64,000 bases of DNA from Sphaerochaetaceae bacterium (GCA_028532765.1 JAQQAR010000076.1:50637-114636); one strand, 5' to 3'; counted from the stretch's first letter, positions 51,402 to 60,824 are shown. Notes: a model not told the origin generated them from the sequence alone. Program-made: numbers and translations.

Positions 51402-53183
51402 TTATTTGATGATTCCCTGTCTCTTCAGCTCGTTAACATTCAATGGATTATTGTAAGGCGATTCAAGTTTCCCCTCATTTACCATCTTGATCACCTGCTT
51501 GCGATAGGGACTATCAAGGTTCACCCCAACGATCTTCCAGTTGTTGTCTACCTTTGGATATATGGTCCCCTTTTCCTTGATATAGGCTACGAGCATATCG
51601 CGAATTGAGTTTGGGCTCTCCCATTCCCGTACCCCAGATACCAGTTTTTGTGCTTTCAGGGCCGAAGAATAGCGGTAGTTGTTCACAGCAAGGGTAAGTT
51701 TCTGTGTATCAGAGAGCGGCTTGCCCTTGAACATGACATTCTTGATCCTCTGCCCTTCAGGTTTGCTCAGGTCGATCTCATAGTCCACACCGCTGAACAT
51801 ATCATAGAGATAACCCGGCTTATCTGGGTTGAAGCTGATGGAGATATCACCAGGCTTCCACTGGTTGTAACAGGTTGCAGACCACTCCATGTAGGCTTTC
51901 AGCTCAGCACCAGTGACTGGTACTCGATAGAGGGTATTGTCGTACTTGTAGATACCAAAGATGGTTCCGTAGTTGATCGGACCCTTGGGGATATCACTGG
52001 TATCGGCAAAGAGCGCAGCTGCTGAAACATCTGCACCACTGTTAAGCAGTTGTACCTCATTGATGAAATCCATGACAGCGGTATCACGAAGTTTTCCCTC
52101 GGGGATACCCATAATCTCATTCTTGGGTTGGAAGTCAACTGCTGCTGTACCAAAGATACCACCACTGGGACTTCCATCAGCAGAAGGTGCTCCACCGGAA
52201 ATAAAGTCTCTGGTAGCTTGATGTGCCTCCTTGATGAAAGCATTCCCCCTGATCAACTCACTCGGTTCATAGTCAGTCATATCAACGATGGTCACTTCCT
52301 GTCCATCAACCTGCTTATTCTCATCAAGACTAAGGTCGATGCGGATAACCTCACGACCGAGGTTCTTTGCCCCGCCGATAGCAATCCCATCCTGTACCTC
52401 TGCGATTGTGGTATGGGCATGCCCAACGATAAGCACATCAATCTCAGGGCAGAGCTCCAGGATAGCAAGGCCTCCATCACTGCCTCCGTCAACATCGTAC
52501 TCAGGGTACAGTCCCACATGAGCTACAACTACCAGGACATCAACTTTATCATCCAAAATATCCACTACCCGTCTTGCAGCAGGGCCTACAGGGGCATAGA
52601 CAAATGGATCAGTCTTTTCACCATCCCATCTTGGTGCATTTGGATTGGTAAGGCCGATGATACCGACCTTTACTCCAGACCTCTCTACTATGGTGTACGG
52701 AAGTGCGGCCATGGTGCCATCCGCTCGCGACATATTTGCCGTAAGTACTGGGAAATTTGCCAGCTCTTGGATTCGTTTGATCAAGTTCTCTCCAAAATTG
52801 AACTCATGATTTCCCAATGTAAGACTGTCATAATCCAAGAGATTCATCGCACGTATGACAGGATGCTCGCCTTCTCTCTTGTTGTAGATATCATCAGTCA
52901 TGATATTCCCTTGGATAACATCACCATTATCTACCAGGATGACAGCTGGATGTTCCTCACGTACCTGCTCCACATAGGTAGCAATGCGGGCCATACCGTT
53001 GTTGTTAGTCTCCTTGTCGTTCTCATAACTGAATCCCCAGACATTTCCATGAATATCTGTGGTAGCCAGGATGACCAGTTCCTCCGCCTGTTCTGGCAGG
53101 GGTTGTGCAAAGAGGAATCCCATTGTGATGCAAAGCATCAAAATGCCGAGCAATACCCGCTTCAAGAGTACTCGTTTCATCAT
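51402..53183 (-). CDS. Exported bifunctional 5'-nucleotidase/2',3'-cyclic phosphodiesterase
   Basis: Exported nucleotide hydrolase, 593 residues. Signal peptide RVLLGILMLCITMGFLFAQ; metallophosphatase motifs ATTDIHGNVWG near residue 40, LVDNGDVIQGN, LGNHEFNFG near 120, VVVAHVG and VGHAHTTI. The C-terminal substrate domain has YKYDNTLYRVPVTGAELKAYME and LAVNNYRYS. It liberates nucleosides outside the cytoplasm. AAGGAG precedes the ATG pair. Confidence 0.92.
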   Translation of the reverse strand: MMKRVLLKRVLLGILMLCITMGFLFAQPLPEQAEELVILATTDIHGNVWGFSYENDKETNNNGMARIATYVEQVREEHPAVILVDNGDVIQGNIMTDDIYNKREGEHPVIRAMNLLDYDSLTLGNHEFNFGENLIKRIQELANFPVLTANMSRADGTMAALPYTIVERSGVKVGIIGLTNPNAPRWDGEKTDPFVYAPVGPAARRVVDILDDKVDVLVVVAHVGLYPEYDVDGGSDGGLAILELCPEIDVLIVGHAHTTIAEVQDGIAIGGAKNLGREVIRIDLSLDENKQVDGQEVTIVDMTDYEPSELIRGNAFIKEAHQATRDFISGGAPSADGSPSGGIFGTAAVDFQPKNEIMGIPEGKLRDTAVMDFINEVQLLNSGADVSAAALFADTSDIPKGPINYGTIFGIYKYDNTLYRVPVTGAELKAYMEWSATCYNQWKPGDISISFNPDKPGYLYDMFSGVDYEIDLSKPEGQRIKNVMFKGKPLSDTQKLTLAVNNYRYSSALKAQKLVSGVREWESPNSIRDMLVAYIKEKGTIYPKVDNNWKIVGVNLDSPYRKQVIKMVNEGKLESPYNNPLNVNELKRQGIIK

Positions 53184-53258
53184 TCTACTCCTTTTCCCCG
53201 ATTCCTAATCGGTTAGTGTGATATCTCTATTCTACCACCGCTTTTCCAGAATCCAATA

Positions 53259-53549
53259 TCAGTGGTACAACCGTTTTGCAATTTCTTTTCCGTCTTCGAA
53301 CTGTGCCTCATACTCAACAGCCCCTACACGGTCATAACGAACCCACGGACCATGTTTTACCCCATGCTTGAAACTCCCTACCTGCCATACAATCCCATTC
53401 TCTCGGTAGTAATGCCAAAGCCCGTCCATAAGGTTATCCTTGATGGGTCCCTCAGCCTTGATGTTTCCATCCTTGAAGAAATAAGTCAGTTTTCCACCCT
53501 GCATTCGCTGTTCAACCTGACCATTTGAATACGTTTTTTCTTCTTTCAT
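53259..53549 (-). CDS. MORN-repeat (YwqK-like) small protein
   Basis: A 96-residue protein with MORN-like repeats: TYSNGQVEQRMQGGKLTYFFKDG, GLWHYYRENGIVWQVGSFKHG, GPWVRYDRVGAVEYEAQFEDG. The ATG at 53549 follows AGGAGGG. The upstream ORF extension is not supported. Related proteins are grouped as toxin-antitoxin YwqK components, but no partner is visible here and the function is unknown. Confidence 0.78.
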   Translation of the reverse strand: MKEEKTYSNGQVEQRMQGGKLTYFFKDGNIKAEGPIKDNLMDGLWHYYRENGIVWQVGSFKHGVKHGPWVRYDRVGAVEYEAQFEDGKEIAKRLYH

Positions 53550-53573
53550 CGGTTCCCTCCTTGTTGATGCACA

Positions 53574-53607
53574 AAGAAAAGAGCAAGAATCGGATTGATC
53601 CTTGCTC
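53574..53607 (-). terminator. Terminator downstream of the DUF72 gene
   Basis: GAGCAAG (53581-53587) and CTTGCTC (53601-53607) form a 7-bp stem; on the minus strand TTTTCTTT follows. It lies upstream of the MORN gene. Confidence 0.65.
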
Positions 53608-53761
53608 CTTGCTCCTTGACTGTGTTTGTTCACAAATGAATTGCTGCAGAGTAGTCCTGCAGAAAGTTCTGGTAGTTTCATGACAGGAAAGCCAACCATT
53701 CTGCTTGCCTCCTGATTACAATTTACCGTAGCACACCTTCCATGATTCGTACATCGTCTGC

Positions 53762-54610
53762 CTATGCCTCTTGGAGATAATCCATCAACTTCCTGATGGT
53801 AAGTGGGGCGCTCCCTTCATAGTGATTGTTCACATTGATGTAAATCACCTTACCCTCCTGTGCAAGCTTTACCAGTCTTGGAGCAATTGCGACCAGTTCA
53901 TGATCATGGCTTTCAAGAATTCGATCCCACCTCCCCCCACTCTCCTTTTCAATTTCTTTCCTATCTTCACCATGTAAACGTACACAGAAAGGTGAATGGA
54001 GATGGGACCCTGCTCTCTGTAATTGTGTGTCAAGATCATCCATCCAGTACCCAGAGAGCAATACAGGACCAATATGCCGTTGCTCCAGGAAGGAGAAGTA
54101 GGAGGAATCCATCCATGCAGGGTTCCTGAGCTCTACGGCATAGGGAAGAGAATCAGGGAGCAAGGAGAAAAACCTGTCAAGGGATTCCATGAACTCATCA
54201 CGATCCTTGAACATACTACGGTTCAGGTATCCAAACTGAAACATGAGCAAGCCTATTTTCGGGATAAGGGGTTCAAGGGTTTCTATGAACCGATAAAACA
54301 CCTCGGCATCAAGAAACCAAGGGTTTGGTTCACTCTTGCTCTGGTAACTGAATGGAAGGGTCAAGGTATTTGGACACTTAATGGTAAACCTAAAGCTGTC
54401 AGGAGTATCCTGGTTATATTCTCTCACATCATGGGGGTCAGGAAGCCCATAGCTCCGCTTTCCCAACGACCAGAACCACCTATCCACTTCCACCGAATCA
54501 TAGGTATTGGCATACTGGGCAAGGTACCGCTCGGTACTACCAGGCTCATACACCAATCCTTCCCAACTCTCATACTTCCACGAACATGTTCCAAAGTGCA
54601 GGGTACTCAT
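53762..54610 (-). CDS. DUF72 family protein
   Basis: A 282-residue TIM-barrel-like protein of the DUF72 (YecE) family, function unknown. Typical motifs: GTCSWKYESWEGLVYEPG at the N terminus, YDSVEVDRWFW near residue 38, FTIKCPNTLTLPF near 78, LLMFQFGYLNRSMF and YAVELRNPAWMDSSYF near 185. No clear Shine-Dalgarno sequence; TTGCTC, 17 bases, TACAGT and five bases precede the ATG. Confidence 0.88.
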   Translation of the reverse strand: MSTLHFGTCSWKYESWEGLVYEPGSTERYLAQYANTYDSVEVDRWFWSLGKRSYGLPDPHDVREYNQDTPDSFRFTIKCPNTLTLPFSYQSKSEPNPWFLDAEVFYRFIETLEPLIPKIGLLMFQFGYLNRSMFKDRDEFMESLDRFFSLLPDSLPYAVELRNPAWMDSSYFSFLEQRHIGPVLLSGYWMDDLDTQLQRAGSHLHSPFCVRLHGEDRKEIEKESGGRWDRILESHDHELVAIAPRLVKLAQEGKVIYINVNNHYEGSAPLTIRKLMDYLQEA

Positions 54611-54641
54611 GCCTTACTGTAGCAAGGCTTAAGAGGCGGAG

Positions 54642-54671
54642 CAAGGCCGGAACCTTGCAGTTCCGGCCTTG
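54642..54671. terminator. Strong hairpin ending the malQ operon
   Basis: CAAGGCCGGAAC (54642-54653) and GTTCCGGCCTTG (54660-54671) form a perfect 12-bp stem with a 6-nt loop, 35 bases after the malQ stop. No long T-run follows on the minus strand, but the stem is very stable. Confidence 0.7.
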
Positions 54672-54706
54672 TCAGGAAGGTATATGAACACCCTAGGGCG
54701 CCACAT

Positions 54707-56239
54707 TCAATTTCCCAGCAGCCCATTTCTGGCAGAAATTGCAACCAGATGGGCCAGCTCATGAGCAATTTCATCAGTAAACTCTTCTGCAGTAGCTCTC
54801 CAACTCCAATTGACATCATTGCAAGTTGAAGGATAGTTCATCCTTGCTTCCTCATCCTTCTCCAAAAGATCTTGCATGGGGATGATGGCTGTACGAGCAC
54901 AGGAGAGCATCAGGGTACGTATCATCTTACGCAACACCTCATTCTCTTTGCAATCAAGATAGGTAAGCACCATCTCCTTATCCTGTACATCCAAGGACTT
55001 GAACCATCCAAGGGTGGTGTTGTTGTCATGGGTACCGGTATACGCTACAAAGTTCTCCTGCCAGTTATGCGGCAGAAAATCATCATAATAATTACTTCTC
55101 CCTTTCTCATCCTTGCTGAATCCAAATTGCAATATTTTCATTCCGGGAAATCCATTGTCATCCCGTAATGCTTCAACTGAGTCAGTCATCAACCCAAGGT
55201 CCTCTGCAATGATGGGAACTGATCCAAAGTGGTCTCTCACCTTCTTGAAAAAGCTTTTGCCGTCAACCGTAATCCATTTCCCACGTTCTGCGGTTTTATC
55301 CCCTGCTGGTATCTCATAATACGCATCGAACCCCCTGAAGTGGTCAATTCTCAGAATGTCTATCATGGCAAACAGTCGTTCCAATCGTTTGATCCACCAC
55401 TGGTACTTTTCTGCTTCAAGAACTTTCCAGTCATAAACAGGATTGCCCCAAAGCTGCCCGGTTGCACTGAAGATATCTGGAGGTACACCACTGACAGCGC
55501 TGAAATGCCCTTCATCATCCGTCTTGAATAGATGTACATTGCTCCAGGTATCTGCACTGTCAGCTGCCACGAAAATGGGAACATCACCTACCAGTTGAAT
55601 ACGCTTTGCATTCACATACTGTTTGAATGCATCCCACTGCAAAGCAAAGAAGTATTGCAACACCTTCCAGATGGCAACCTCTCTCTCATGTTCCATGGAA
55701 AACGCCCTCAACACATTCTTATCACGTTTGGCAAACTTTTCAGGCCATTGGCTGAACCAACGTGCATCCTGGTAGGTCTCATACAGAACCATGAAAAGCG
55801 CGTAGTCATCCAACCAGAACGCTTGATCCTTACAAAACCCTAAGAATGCTCTTTCCTTAATTTTTTTCTCTTCAAGAAAAGCGATGGCAGCTTTTTTCAA
55901 GAGGGGCAGTTTTCTCTCCTGCACCAGTTGAAAGTGTACCCTATCATCCGGGAAAGATGGCATGGATTGCAAATCATCTGAGGAAAGATATCCCTCATGC
56001 ATCAAAGATTCAATGTCAATGAGCAGCTCATTGCCGGCGAACGTGGAACGCGGAGCGTAGGGAGAATTCCCAAATCCTGTTGGATTGAGTGGCAAAAGTT
56101 GCCAGAGGCGGATATCTGCCTTCTCCATCCAATCGGCAACAGCATAAGCATTACGCCCCAAGTCTCCAATTCCGTAAGGAGAAGGAAGACTGGTGATGTG
56201 CAAGAGAATACCGGCATCTCGTTTATGCTTGCTATTCAT
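54707..56239 (-). CDS. malQ: 4-alpha-glucanotransferase
   Basis: GH77 amylomaltase transferring maltodextrin chains, 510 residues. N-terminal GILLHITSLPSPYGIGDLG; WQLLPLNPTGFGNSPY; nucleophile region DILRIDHFRGFD near residue 295; acid/base IIAEDLGLMTDSV near 345; FVAYTGTHDNNTT near 395. AGAGG precedes the ATG by about nine bases. It is the last gene of the importer operon, 41 bases after the second permease, so imported maltodextrins are the expected substrate. Confidence 0.95.
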   Translation of the reverse strand: MNSKHKRDAGILLHITSLPSPYGIGDLGRNAYAVADWMEKADIRLWQLLPLNPTGFGNSPYAPRSTFAGNELLIDIESLMHEGYLSSDDLQSMPSFPDDRVHFQLVQERKLPLLKKAAIAFLEEKKIKERAFLGFCKDQAFWLDDYALFMVLYETYQDARWFSQWPEKFAKRDKNVLRAFSMEHEREVAIWKVLQYFFALQWDAFKQYVNAKRIQLVGDVPIFVAADSADTWSNVHLFKTDDEGHFSAVSGVPPDIFSATGQLWGNPVYDWKVLEAEKYQWWIKRLERLFAMIDILRIDHFRGFDAYYEIPAGDKTAERGKWITVDGKSFFKKVRDHFGSVPIIAEDLGLMTDSVEALRDDNGFPGMKILQFGFSKDEKGRSNYYDDFLPHNWQENFVAYTGTHDNNTTLGWFKSLDVQDKEMVLTYLDCKENEVLRKMIRTLMLSCARTAIIPMQDLLEKDEEARMNYPSTCNDVNWSWRATAEEFTDEIAHELAHLVAISARNGLLGN

Positions 56240-56279
56240 CCTTGCACACCTCTCTCATGATAAGTACTTCTCATTGTCA

Positions 56280-57122
56280 TCAACCCTTCACAGCGCCAGC
56301 AACTACACCACGGATGATGTGCTTCTGTGCTGCAAGATAGAAAGCAATGATTGGAACCATGGCCAAGACCAGCATTGCCATCATAGCCCCCATATCGACG
56401 GCTCCATAGCCACCTCTCAGGTACTGGATGGCAACAGGAATCGTCTTGTACTCTGTTCCAATGGTCAGGTAAGGGAGCAGGTAGTCATTCCATATCCACA
56501 TGGAATTCAGGATGGCAACCGTGATTGCAGTTGGCTTAAGCATCGGAAAGACAATGAGGAAGTACGTTTTTACAGGCCCTGCCCCATCGATCATGGCAGC
56601 CTCTTCAAGGCTAAGGGGAATACTCTTAATGAATCCACTGAACATGAAGGTTCCCAGTCCTGCACCAAAGCCTACATAGAGCACGATAATGCCGACTGGA
56701 TTATCGAGATGGAGTATGTTGGCCGTTTTACTCATCGTAAACATGACCATCTGGAAGGGGACGATCATGGAGAACACCAACAGATAATAGACAAAGTTGG
56801 TGAACTTTGTTTTCACCCTGGTTATATACCATGCCAGCATGCTCGTAACCAATGAGATACTGATTACGGAGAAAACAGTGATGAACAGTGAATAGCCGAA
56901 TGCATCAAAGAACTTTATCTTCTCTGATCCTGTAATGTAGTTCTCCCCTCCTGCATAGGTATCAGGATTGGGAAAGGAGAATGGTTCATTGGAAATGAAC
57001 AGCTTTGATTTAAAAGAGTTCATCAATACAATCAAGATTGGTGAGATGAACAGAATAGCAAGGAGGGAAAGCAGGATGATTAAACCATAGTTGATCCGTT
57101 TCTCTTTGGCTTGTAGGTTCAT
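56280..57122 (-). CDS. Maltodextrin-type ABC permease (MalG type)
   Basis: A 280-residue inner-membrane permease with six membrane segments and EAA loop LEEAAMIDGAGPVKTYFLIVFPML-like around residues 172-196. GGAGGTAGAGG precedes the ATG; start and stop of the two permease genes overlap (ATGA). Sugar type inferred from the adjacent malQ and the operator shared with the GH13/LacI locus. Confidence 0.9.
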   Translation of the reverse strand: MNLQAKEKRINYGLIILLSLLAILFISPILIVLMNSFKSKLFISNEPFSFPNPDTYAGGENYITGSEKIKFFDAFGYSLFITVFSVISISLVTSMLAWYITRVKTKFTNFVYYLLVFSMIVPFQMVMFTMSKTANILHLDNPVGIIVLYVGFGAGLGTFMFSGFIKSIPLSLEEAAMIDGAGPVKTYFLIVFPMLKPTAITVAILNSMWIWNDYLLPYLTIGTEYKTIPVAIQYLRGGYGAVDMGAMMAMLVLAMVPIIAFYLAAQKHIIRGVVAGAVKG

Positions 57123-57961
57123 GCCTCTACCTCCTTGTTACGGGTAAGACGAAGCTGGCTTAGGGCAATGATCGCAACCAAGATGGTGAAGAGCACTGCT
57201 TTTGCCTGACCTACCCCTTCGAAGCCACTGCGGCCATAGAAGGTGTTGAAGATGTTGAGAGCCAACATCTCTGTCTGCTTTCCAGGAGCACCAGCTGTGA
57301 GAGCAAGGTTCTGGTCAAACAACTTGAATCCGTTCGTAAGGGTTAGGAAACTACAAATGGTAATTGATGGCATGATCGAGGGAAGGATGACTGAACGCAA
57401 CATGGTCCATCTTCCGGCTCCATCTATCTGTGCTGCTTCAATGAGATCATGGGAGATATTCTGAATACCAGCTATGTAGATGACCATCATGTATCCGATA
57501 TTCTGCCAATTCATCAGGACAACCAAACCCCAGAATCCATATTTTGGATCACTGACGATGGTAACCCCCTGCCTGAGAAGAATACCATTGATGATTACCT
57601 GCCAGATCCAACCAAGAACAATGCCTCCTATCAGGTTAGGCATAAAGAATACCGTTCTGAAAAGGTTTGTTCCCTTGATACCTCTGGTAAGCAACATTGC
57701 TAGTGCAAACGCTCCAAGGTTGATGGTAATGACTGAAACCACCGTAAAACGGACCGTGAACCATAGTGCGCTGATGAACTCCTTGTCAATGAAGATGTTT
57801 CGGTAGTTTTCCAAGCCATTGAAGGTTGCATTTGTTACGGTACTGAACTTGAAAAAGGAAAGAACCACCCCCATAACCATTGGGATCAGAAACGCAATAG
57901 CGAAGCAGATCAGACCTGGAAGCGCAAATAAAGCAAAATATTTCTGTATGGACTTTTGCAT
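57119..57961 (-). CDS. Maltodextrin-type ABC permease (MalF type)
   Basis: A 280-residue permease, six membrane segments, EAA loop DLIEAAQIDGAGRWTMLRSVILPSI-like around residues 178-202. Its start is 84 bases after the binding-protein stop, with a stable hairpin between. No ATPase gene accompanies the pair. Confidence 0.9.
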   Translation of the reverse strand: MQKSIQKYFALFALPGLICFAIAFLIPMVMGVVLSFFKFSTVTNATFNGLENYRNIFIDKEFISALWFTVRFTVVSVITINLGAFALAMLLTRGIKGTNLFRTVFFMPNLIGGIVLGWIWQVIINGILLRQGVTIVSDPKYGFWGLVVLMNWQNIGYMMVIYIAGIQNISHDLIEAAQIDGAGRWTMLRSVILPSIMPSITICSFLTLTNGFKLFDQNLALTAGAPGKQTEMLALNIFNTFYGRSGFEGVGQAKAVLFTILVAIIALSQLRLTRNKEVEA

Positions 57962-57987
57962 GAGGGACTCCCTTGTAAAACAGGTAA

Positions 57988-58018
57988 ACCGCCTTGCCTT
58001 CCAATGAAGGTAGGCGGT
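57988..58018 (-). terminator. Intercistronic hairpin between binding protein and permease
   Basis: ACCGCCT...CCTTC (57988-58001) pairs with GAAGG...AGGCGGT (58006-58018), one unpaired base, 4-nt loop. Same position in the operon as the hairpin at 25958, pointing to differential expression of binding protein over permeases. Confidence 0.65.
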
Positions 58019-58044
58019 CTATCCTGACATGTTTTCTACGAAAA

Positions 58045-59388
58045 TTAGTTGGTCAAGTCGTACTCAGTCTTCCAAGCATCGACAGCAACCCTCTCAACCT
58101 CGTTCCAATTCATCCTACCAACGCTGTACTCAGCAAGAGCTGCGCCGAACTTGTTCTTCCACTCCTCGCTGGGGATGATGGAGAATGCCCAAGGAACAGA
58201 ATTGACACCAGGCTTGTTCATCCAGCGGATAACTTCCTTGGCCAATGGATCGGTAGGAAGCTCGCTATCCTTGAAGGAGTTGAACGGTGTAATGAACATC
58301 AGGTCATTCTTTACGAACTGCTTGCCTGTTTCGCTGGCAAAAAGCCATGTGAGGAACTGGTCAGCCATTTCCTGCTGTTCTGCACTCACATTGCTGTTGA
58401 TACAGAGATAGTTTTCTGTTCCAACGTTCAATCCTGCATTCTCCTCACCTTCAATCCCGGTGTAGATGGGCAGGAACTTGATGTCGGAATCAGCAACCTT
58501 GTTACCCTTGACACCAAGGATCTGACTGGCACCCCAGTTGCCATTCTGTACCATGGCAGCCTGGCCAAGTGCAAACTCCGCCATTGAATCATCAACACTC
58601 TTGCTTCCAAGCAGGCCAGGAGCAGTGGTGCTGTTGTTCAAATAGAGATCCCAGATGTTCTTCATGTTTTCACTGTAGGTGAATTCAAGTTCAGGAACGC
58701 TCGATCCAGCAGGAATATCCCTTGCAACCATCTCAAAATGGAGAGGAACGTTTACCAAGTGAGTCTGCCATCTCCACTGATTACCTGCAGACAGGCTGGT
58801 GGAAGCGAAAACACCCTTGATACCCAAGGCATCCTTATGCTTGGTCATATCCTCAACGACTGCCTTGAGGGTTGCAAAGTTGTTGATCTCATCTGCACTG
58901 GAGATGGATACAGCCTTGCCAGAAAGGGCAAAGTATTTTCTCATGATTGCATCGTTGTAGATAATTCCATAGCCTTCTACGGCATACGGGATGGCCAGGA
59001 CCTTCTCACCATCAGTAAGAGCCATTGACTTGTCACTGAGAATTTTGTAGTACCCAGTGTCACGAAGGTCAGCGGTATAACTCTTGCTCTCTCTCAATCC
59101 TACAGGTCCATTGGTCTGGAAAATTACCGGAGGATTGCTTTTTGCAATTTCACTCTTGAGTGTCTGAGCATAGGTACCACTTGCCGCAGTAACGACCTTC
59201 AGCTTGATTCCCGTCTCCTCCTCAAAAGCAGGTGCAATCTTGGATTCGTACACATCAGCAATTTCTGGCTTGAAGTTCAAGAAATACACTTCCTTGGCGG
59301 GAGCAGCTTCCTGGGCACCGGCTGCAAATACAAGTGAACCCATTGCCATCATGACAATCAAAAAGGCAATAAACAGATGTTTTTTCAT
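58045..59388 (-). CDS. Maltodextrin-type ABC substrate-binding protein
   Basis: Exported solute-binding protein, 447 residues. Signal peptide KKHLFIAFLIVMMAMGSLVFA with cleavage near AGAQEA. Mature features: EEETGIKLKVVTAASGTY, PVIFQTNGPVGLRESKS, AIPYAVEGYGIIYNDAIM and AEFALGQAAMVQNGNWGAS. The ATG at 59388 follows AGGAG by nine bases; the longer start is rejected. First gene of the operon through malQ. Ligand inferred to be maltose or maltodextrin. Confidence 0.88.
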   Translation of the reverse strand: MKKHLFIAFLIVMMAMGSLVFAAGAQEAAPAKEVYFLNFKPEIADVYESKIAPAFEEETGIKLKVVTAASGTYAQTLKSEIAKSNPPVIFQTNGPVGLRESKSYTADLRDTGYYKILSDKSMALTDGEKVLAIPYAVEGYGIIYNDAIMRKYFALSGKAVSISSADEINNFATLKAVVEDMTKHKDALGIKGVFASTSLSAGNQWRWQTHLVNVPLHFEMVARDIPAGSSVPELEFTYSENMKNIWDLYLNNSTTAPGLLGSKSVDDSMAEFALGQAAMVQNGNWGASQILGVKGNKVADSDIKFLPIYTGIEGEENAGLNVGTENYLCINSNVSAEQQEMADQFLTWLFASETGKQFVKNDLMFITPFNSFKDSELPTDPLAKEVIRWMNKPGVNSVPWAFSIIPSEEWKNKFGAALAEYSVGRMNWNEVERVAVDAWKTEYDLTN

Positions 59389-59423
59389 TGATTCATTCTC
59401 CTTTGGTGTTACCGTAATCATTG

Positions 59424-59441
59424 GGGAGAAACATTTCTCCC
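59424..59441 (-). promoter_or_regulatory. Palindrome in the 5' UTR of the importer operon
   Basis: GGGAGAAA and TTTCTCCC around a 2-nt centre, 36 bases before the ATG. Either an mRNA hairpin or a second regulator site; no assignment possible. Confidence 0.45.
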
Positions 59442-59464
59442 ATCATTTTCTTTGGTACTCCTTT

Positions 59465-59493
59465 ATACTAAACCGGTTTTATAAACCGGTCAA
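59465..59493 (-). promoter_or_regulatory. Promoter with two CCGG operators for the importer operon
   Basis: Minus strand TTGACC (59488-59493), 17 bases, TAGTAT (59465-59470). AAACCGGTTT (59470-59479) lies in the spacer exactly as in the lacI promoter; a second copy (AAACCGGTC, 59483-59491) overlaps the -35, with centres 13 bases apart. Strong evidence of shared control by the LacI protein at 22888. Confidence 0.75.
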
Positions 59494-59687
59494 CTTAATT
59501 CGTATATAACTTTCAGTAGTATATTATTTCTCATAGTACTACCCTTTTCATGTATTCTGTTCTACCGATAACAGAACCAATCTCAAAGAAACAAAGCGTT
59601 CACTTGTATTCAAGATTATTATTTGAGAGACAAGAGGAGTTATATTTTTAGTACATTGGTAATAATAAAGGGTTTGTCTGTTTTTCC
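59494..59687. other. AT-rich intergenic region
   Basis: About 190 bases between the importer promoter and the diguanylate cyclase 3' end. No gene seen. TTCTGTT/AACAGAA forms a weak dyad near 59556-59577; otherwise nothing supported. Confidence 0.5.
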
Positions 59688-60746
59688 TCAGTTGGTGAAC
59701 ACCTCTACCCGGTTTCTCCCCATCTCCTTGGCACGATAGAGGGCCTTATCAACCTGACGGAATATCTTGACCTCGGAATCGTCAGGAAGTACGGGAGAGA
59801 CCCCGAAACTGGCGGTAATCTTTCCCACCTGTTCAAATACGTGGTTCTCAATGTTCTCTCGTAATGATTCTGCGAGAGCCTTTCCATCACGCTTCGTAAG
59901 AATGAGAAACTCCTCCCCTCCCCAACGCGCAAGTGATTCATCTTCCAGCAGTTGGTCTTTTACTAAAGCAGAGATTTCTTTCAGGAGAAGATCCCCCCGT
60001 TGATGACCAAAGGTATCGTTGACCAATTTGAAATGATCCAGATCGAAAAGGATAAGTGCAGATACTGCAGTACCACCTTTCTTGTTCTTCAATAGCTCTG
60101 AAATTATGCTGTCTATCTTGCGTCTGTTGAGTAATCCGGTCAGTGCATCCTGTTCACTGAGCATACGCAGTTGTTGGTTTTGTTCCTCGATAAGACTGAT
60201 ATGCTTCTGTTCCTGTCTATAATAACGATAGTTGAGCGCCGAAACAGTCCAGGCAATACCATTATTTATGACAAAATCGGTACGAAAAGGAACATTGTTT
60301 GCAAGCAGTGAATGCGAGTTCACCATAACAATCGAGGCAATGGTAAACGTACCATAAAGAATACCAGACTGGACATAATCCAGAAGAAAGAAGACAGCTC
60401 CGCCATAGATGAACGCTAGATAAAGCGTGGGAATATTCAAGAGGATTCCTTTATTTGCAAACATCCTATTGAGAGCAATAACCATGCCAAGCGCAAGGGG
60501 CAGCATTTCAAAAAATGGATAACCCATTCCAGAGATGGTTTCTTTAGGCTTGCTTATCACAAGGCTGATGAGACAGAGAAATGAAATAAGAAAGGCACTG
60601 AGGAAGTACTGGGCTCTCACAGGAGTACCTGGCTGTATTAAAAATATACCATAGAGCAACTGTTCTACAGCAAGCAATGCTGAGATTATTCTGGTAGCTT
60701 TCAAGTTTCTGATGAAACGTTTGGTTCTCTGGTCGAGGGGAGTCAT
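59688..60746 (-). CDS. Membrane-bound diguanylate cyclase
   Basis: Makes cyclic di-GMP, 352 residues. About five to six membrane helices in residues 18-165, a short linker coiled coil (HISLIEEQNQQLRML) and a GGDEF domain starting DALTGLLNRRK near 200, with FDLDHFKLVNDTFGHQRGD and active-site ARWGGEEFL near 277. Complete active site, no EAL partner. No Shine-Dalgarno sequence; a promoter ends seven bases before the ATG. Confidence 0.93.
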   Translation of the reverse strand: MTPLDQRTKRFIRNLKATRIISALLAVEQLLYGIFLIQPGTPVRAQYFLSAFLISFLCLISLVISKPKETISGMGYPFFEMLPLALGMVIALNRMFANKGILLNIPTLYLAFIYGGAVFFLLDYVQSGILYGTFTIASIVMVNSHSLLANNVPFRTDFVINNGIAWTVSALNYRYYRQEQKHISLIEEQNQQLRMLSEQDALTGLLNRRKIDSIISELLKNKKGGTAVSALILFDLDHFKLVNDTFGHQRGDLLLKEISALVKDQLLEDESLARWGGEEFLILTKRDGKALAESLRENIENHVFEQVGKITASFGVSPVLPDDSEVKIFRQVDKALYRAKEMGRNRVEVFTN

Positions 60747-60753
60747 AAACTCA

Positions 60754-60782
60754 TATATACCCTATTTCCTCCCACACGTCAG
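60754..60782 (-). promoter_or_regulatory. Promoter, leaderless type, of the diguanylate cyclase
   Basis: Minus strand CTGACG (60777-60782), 17 bases, TATATA (60754-60759), seven bases to the ATG. Confidence 0.5.
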
Positions 60783-60824
60783 CTAAAAAAGATCGACCAA
60801 TGGTGATTAAGTTTACAAAATGGT

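Noticed and set aside
52050..53216. 388-codon plus-strand ORF
   Set aside because: Lies entirely antisense to the well-supported 5'-nucleotidase gene; its translation has no recognisable domain.
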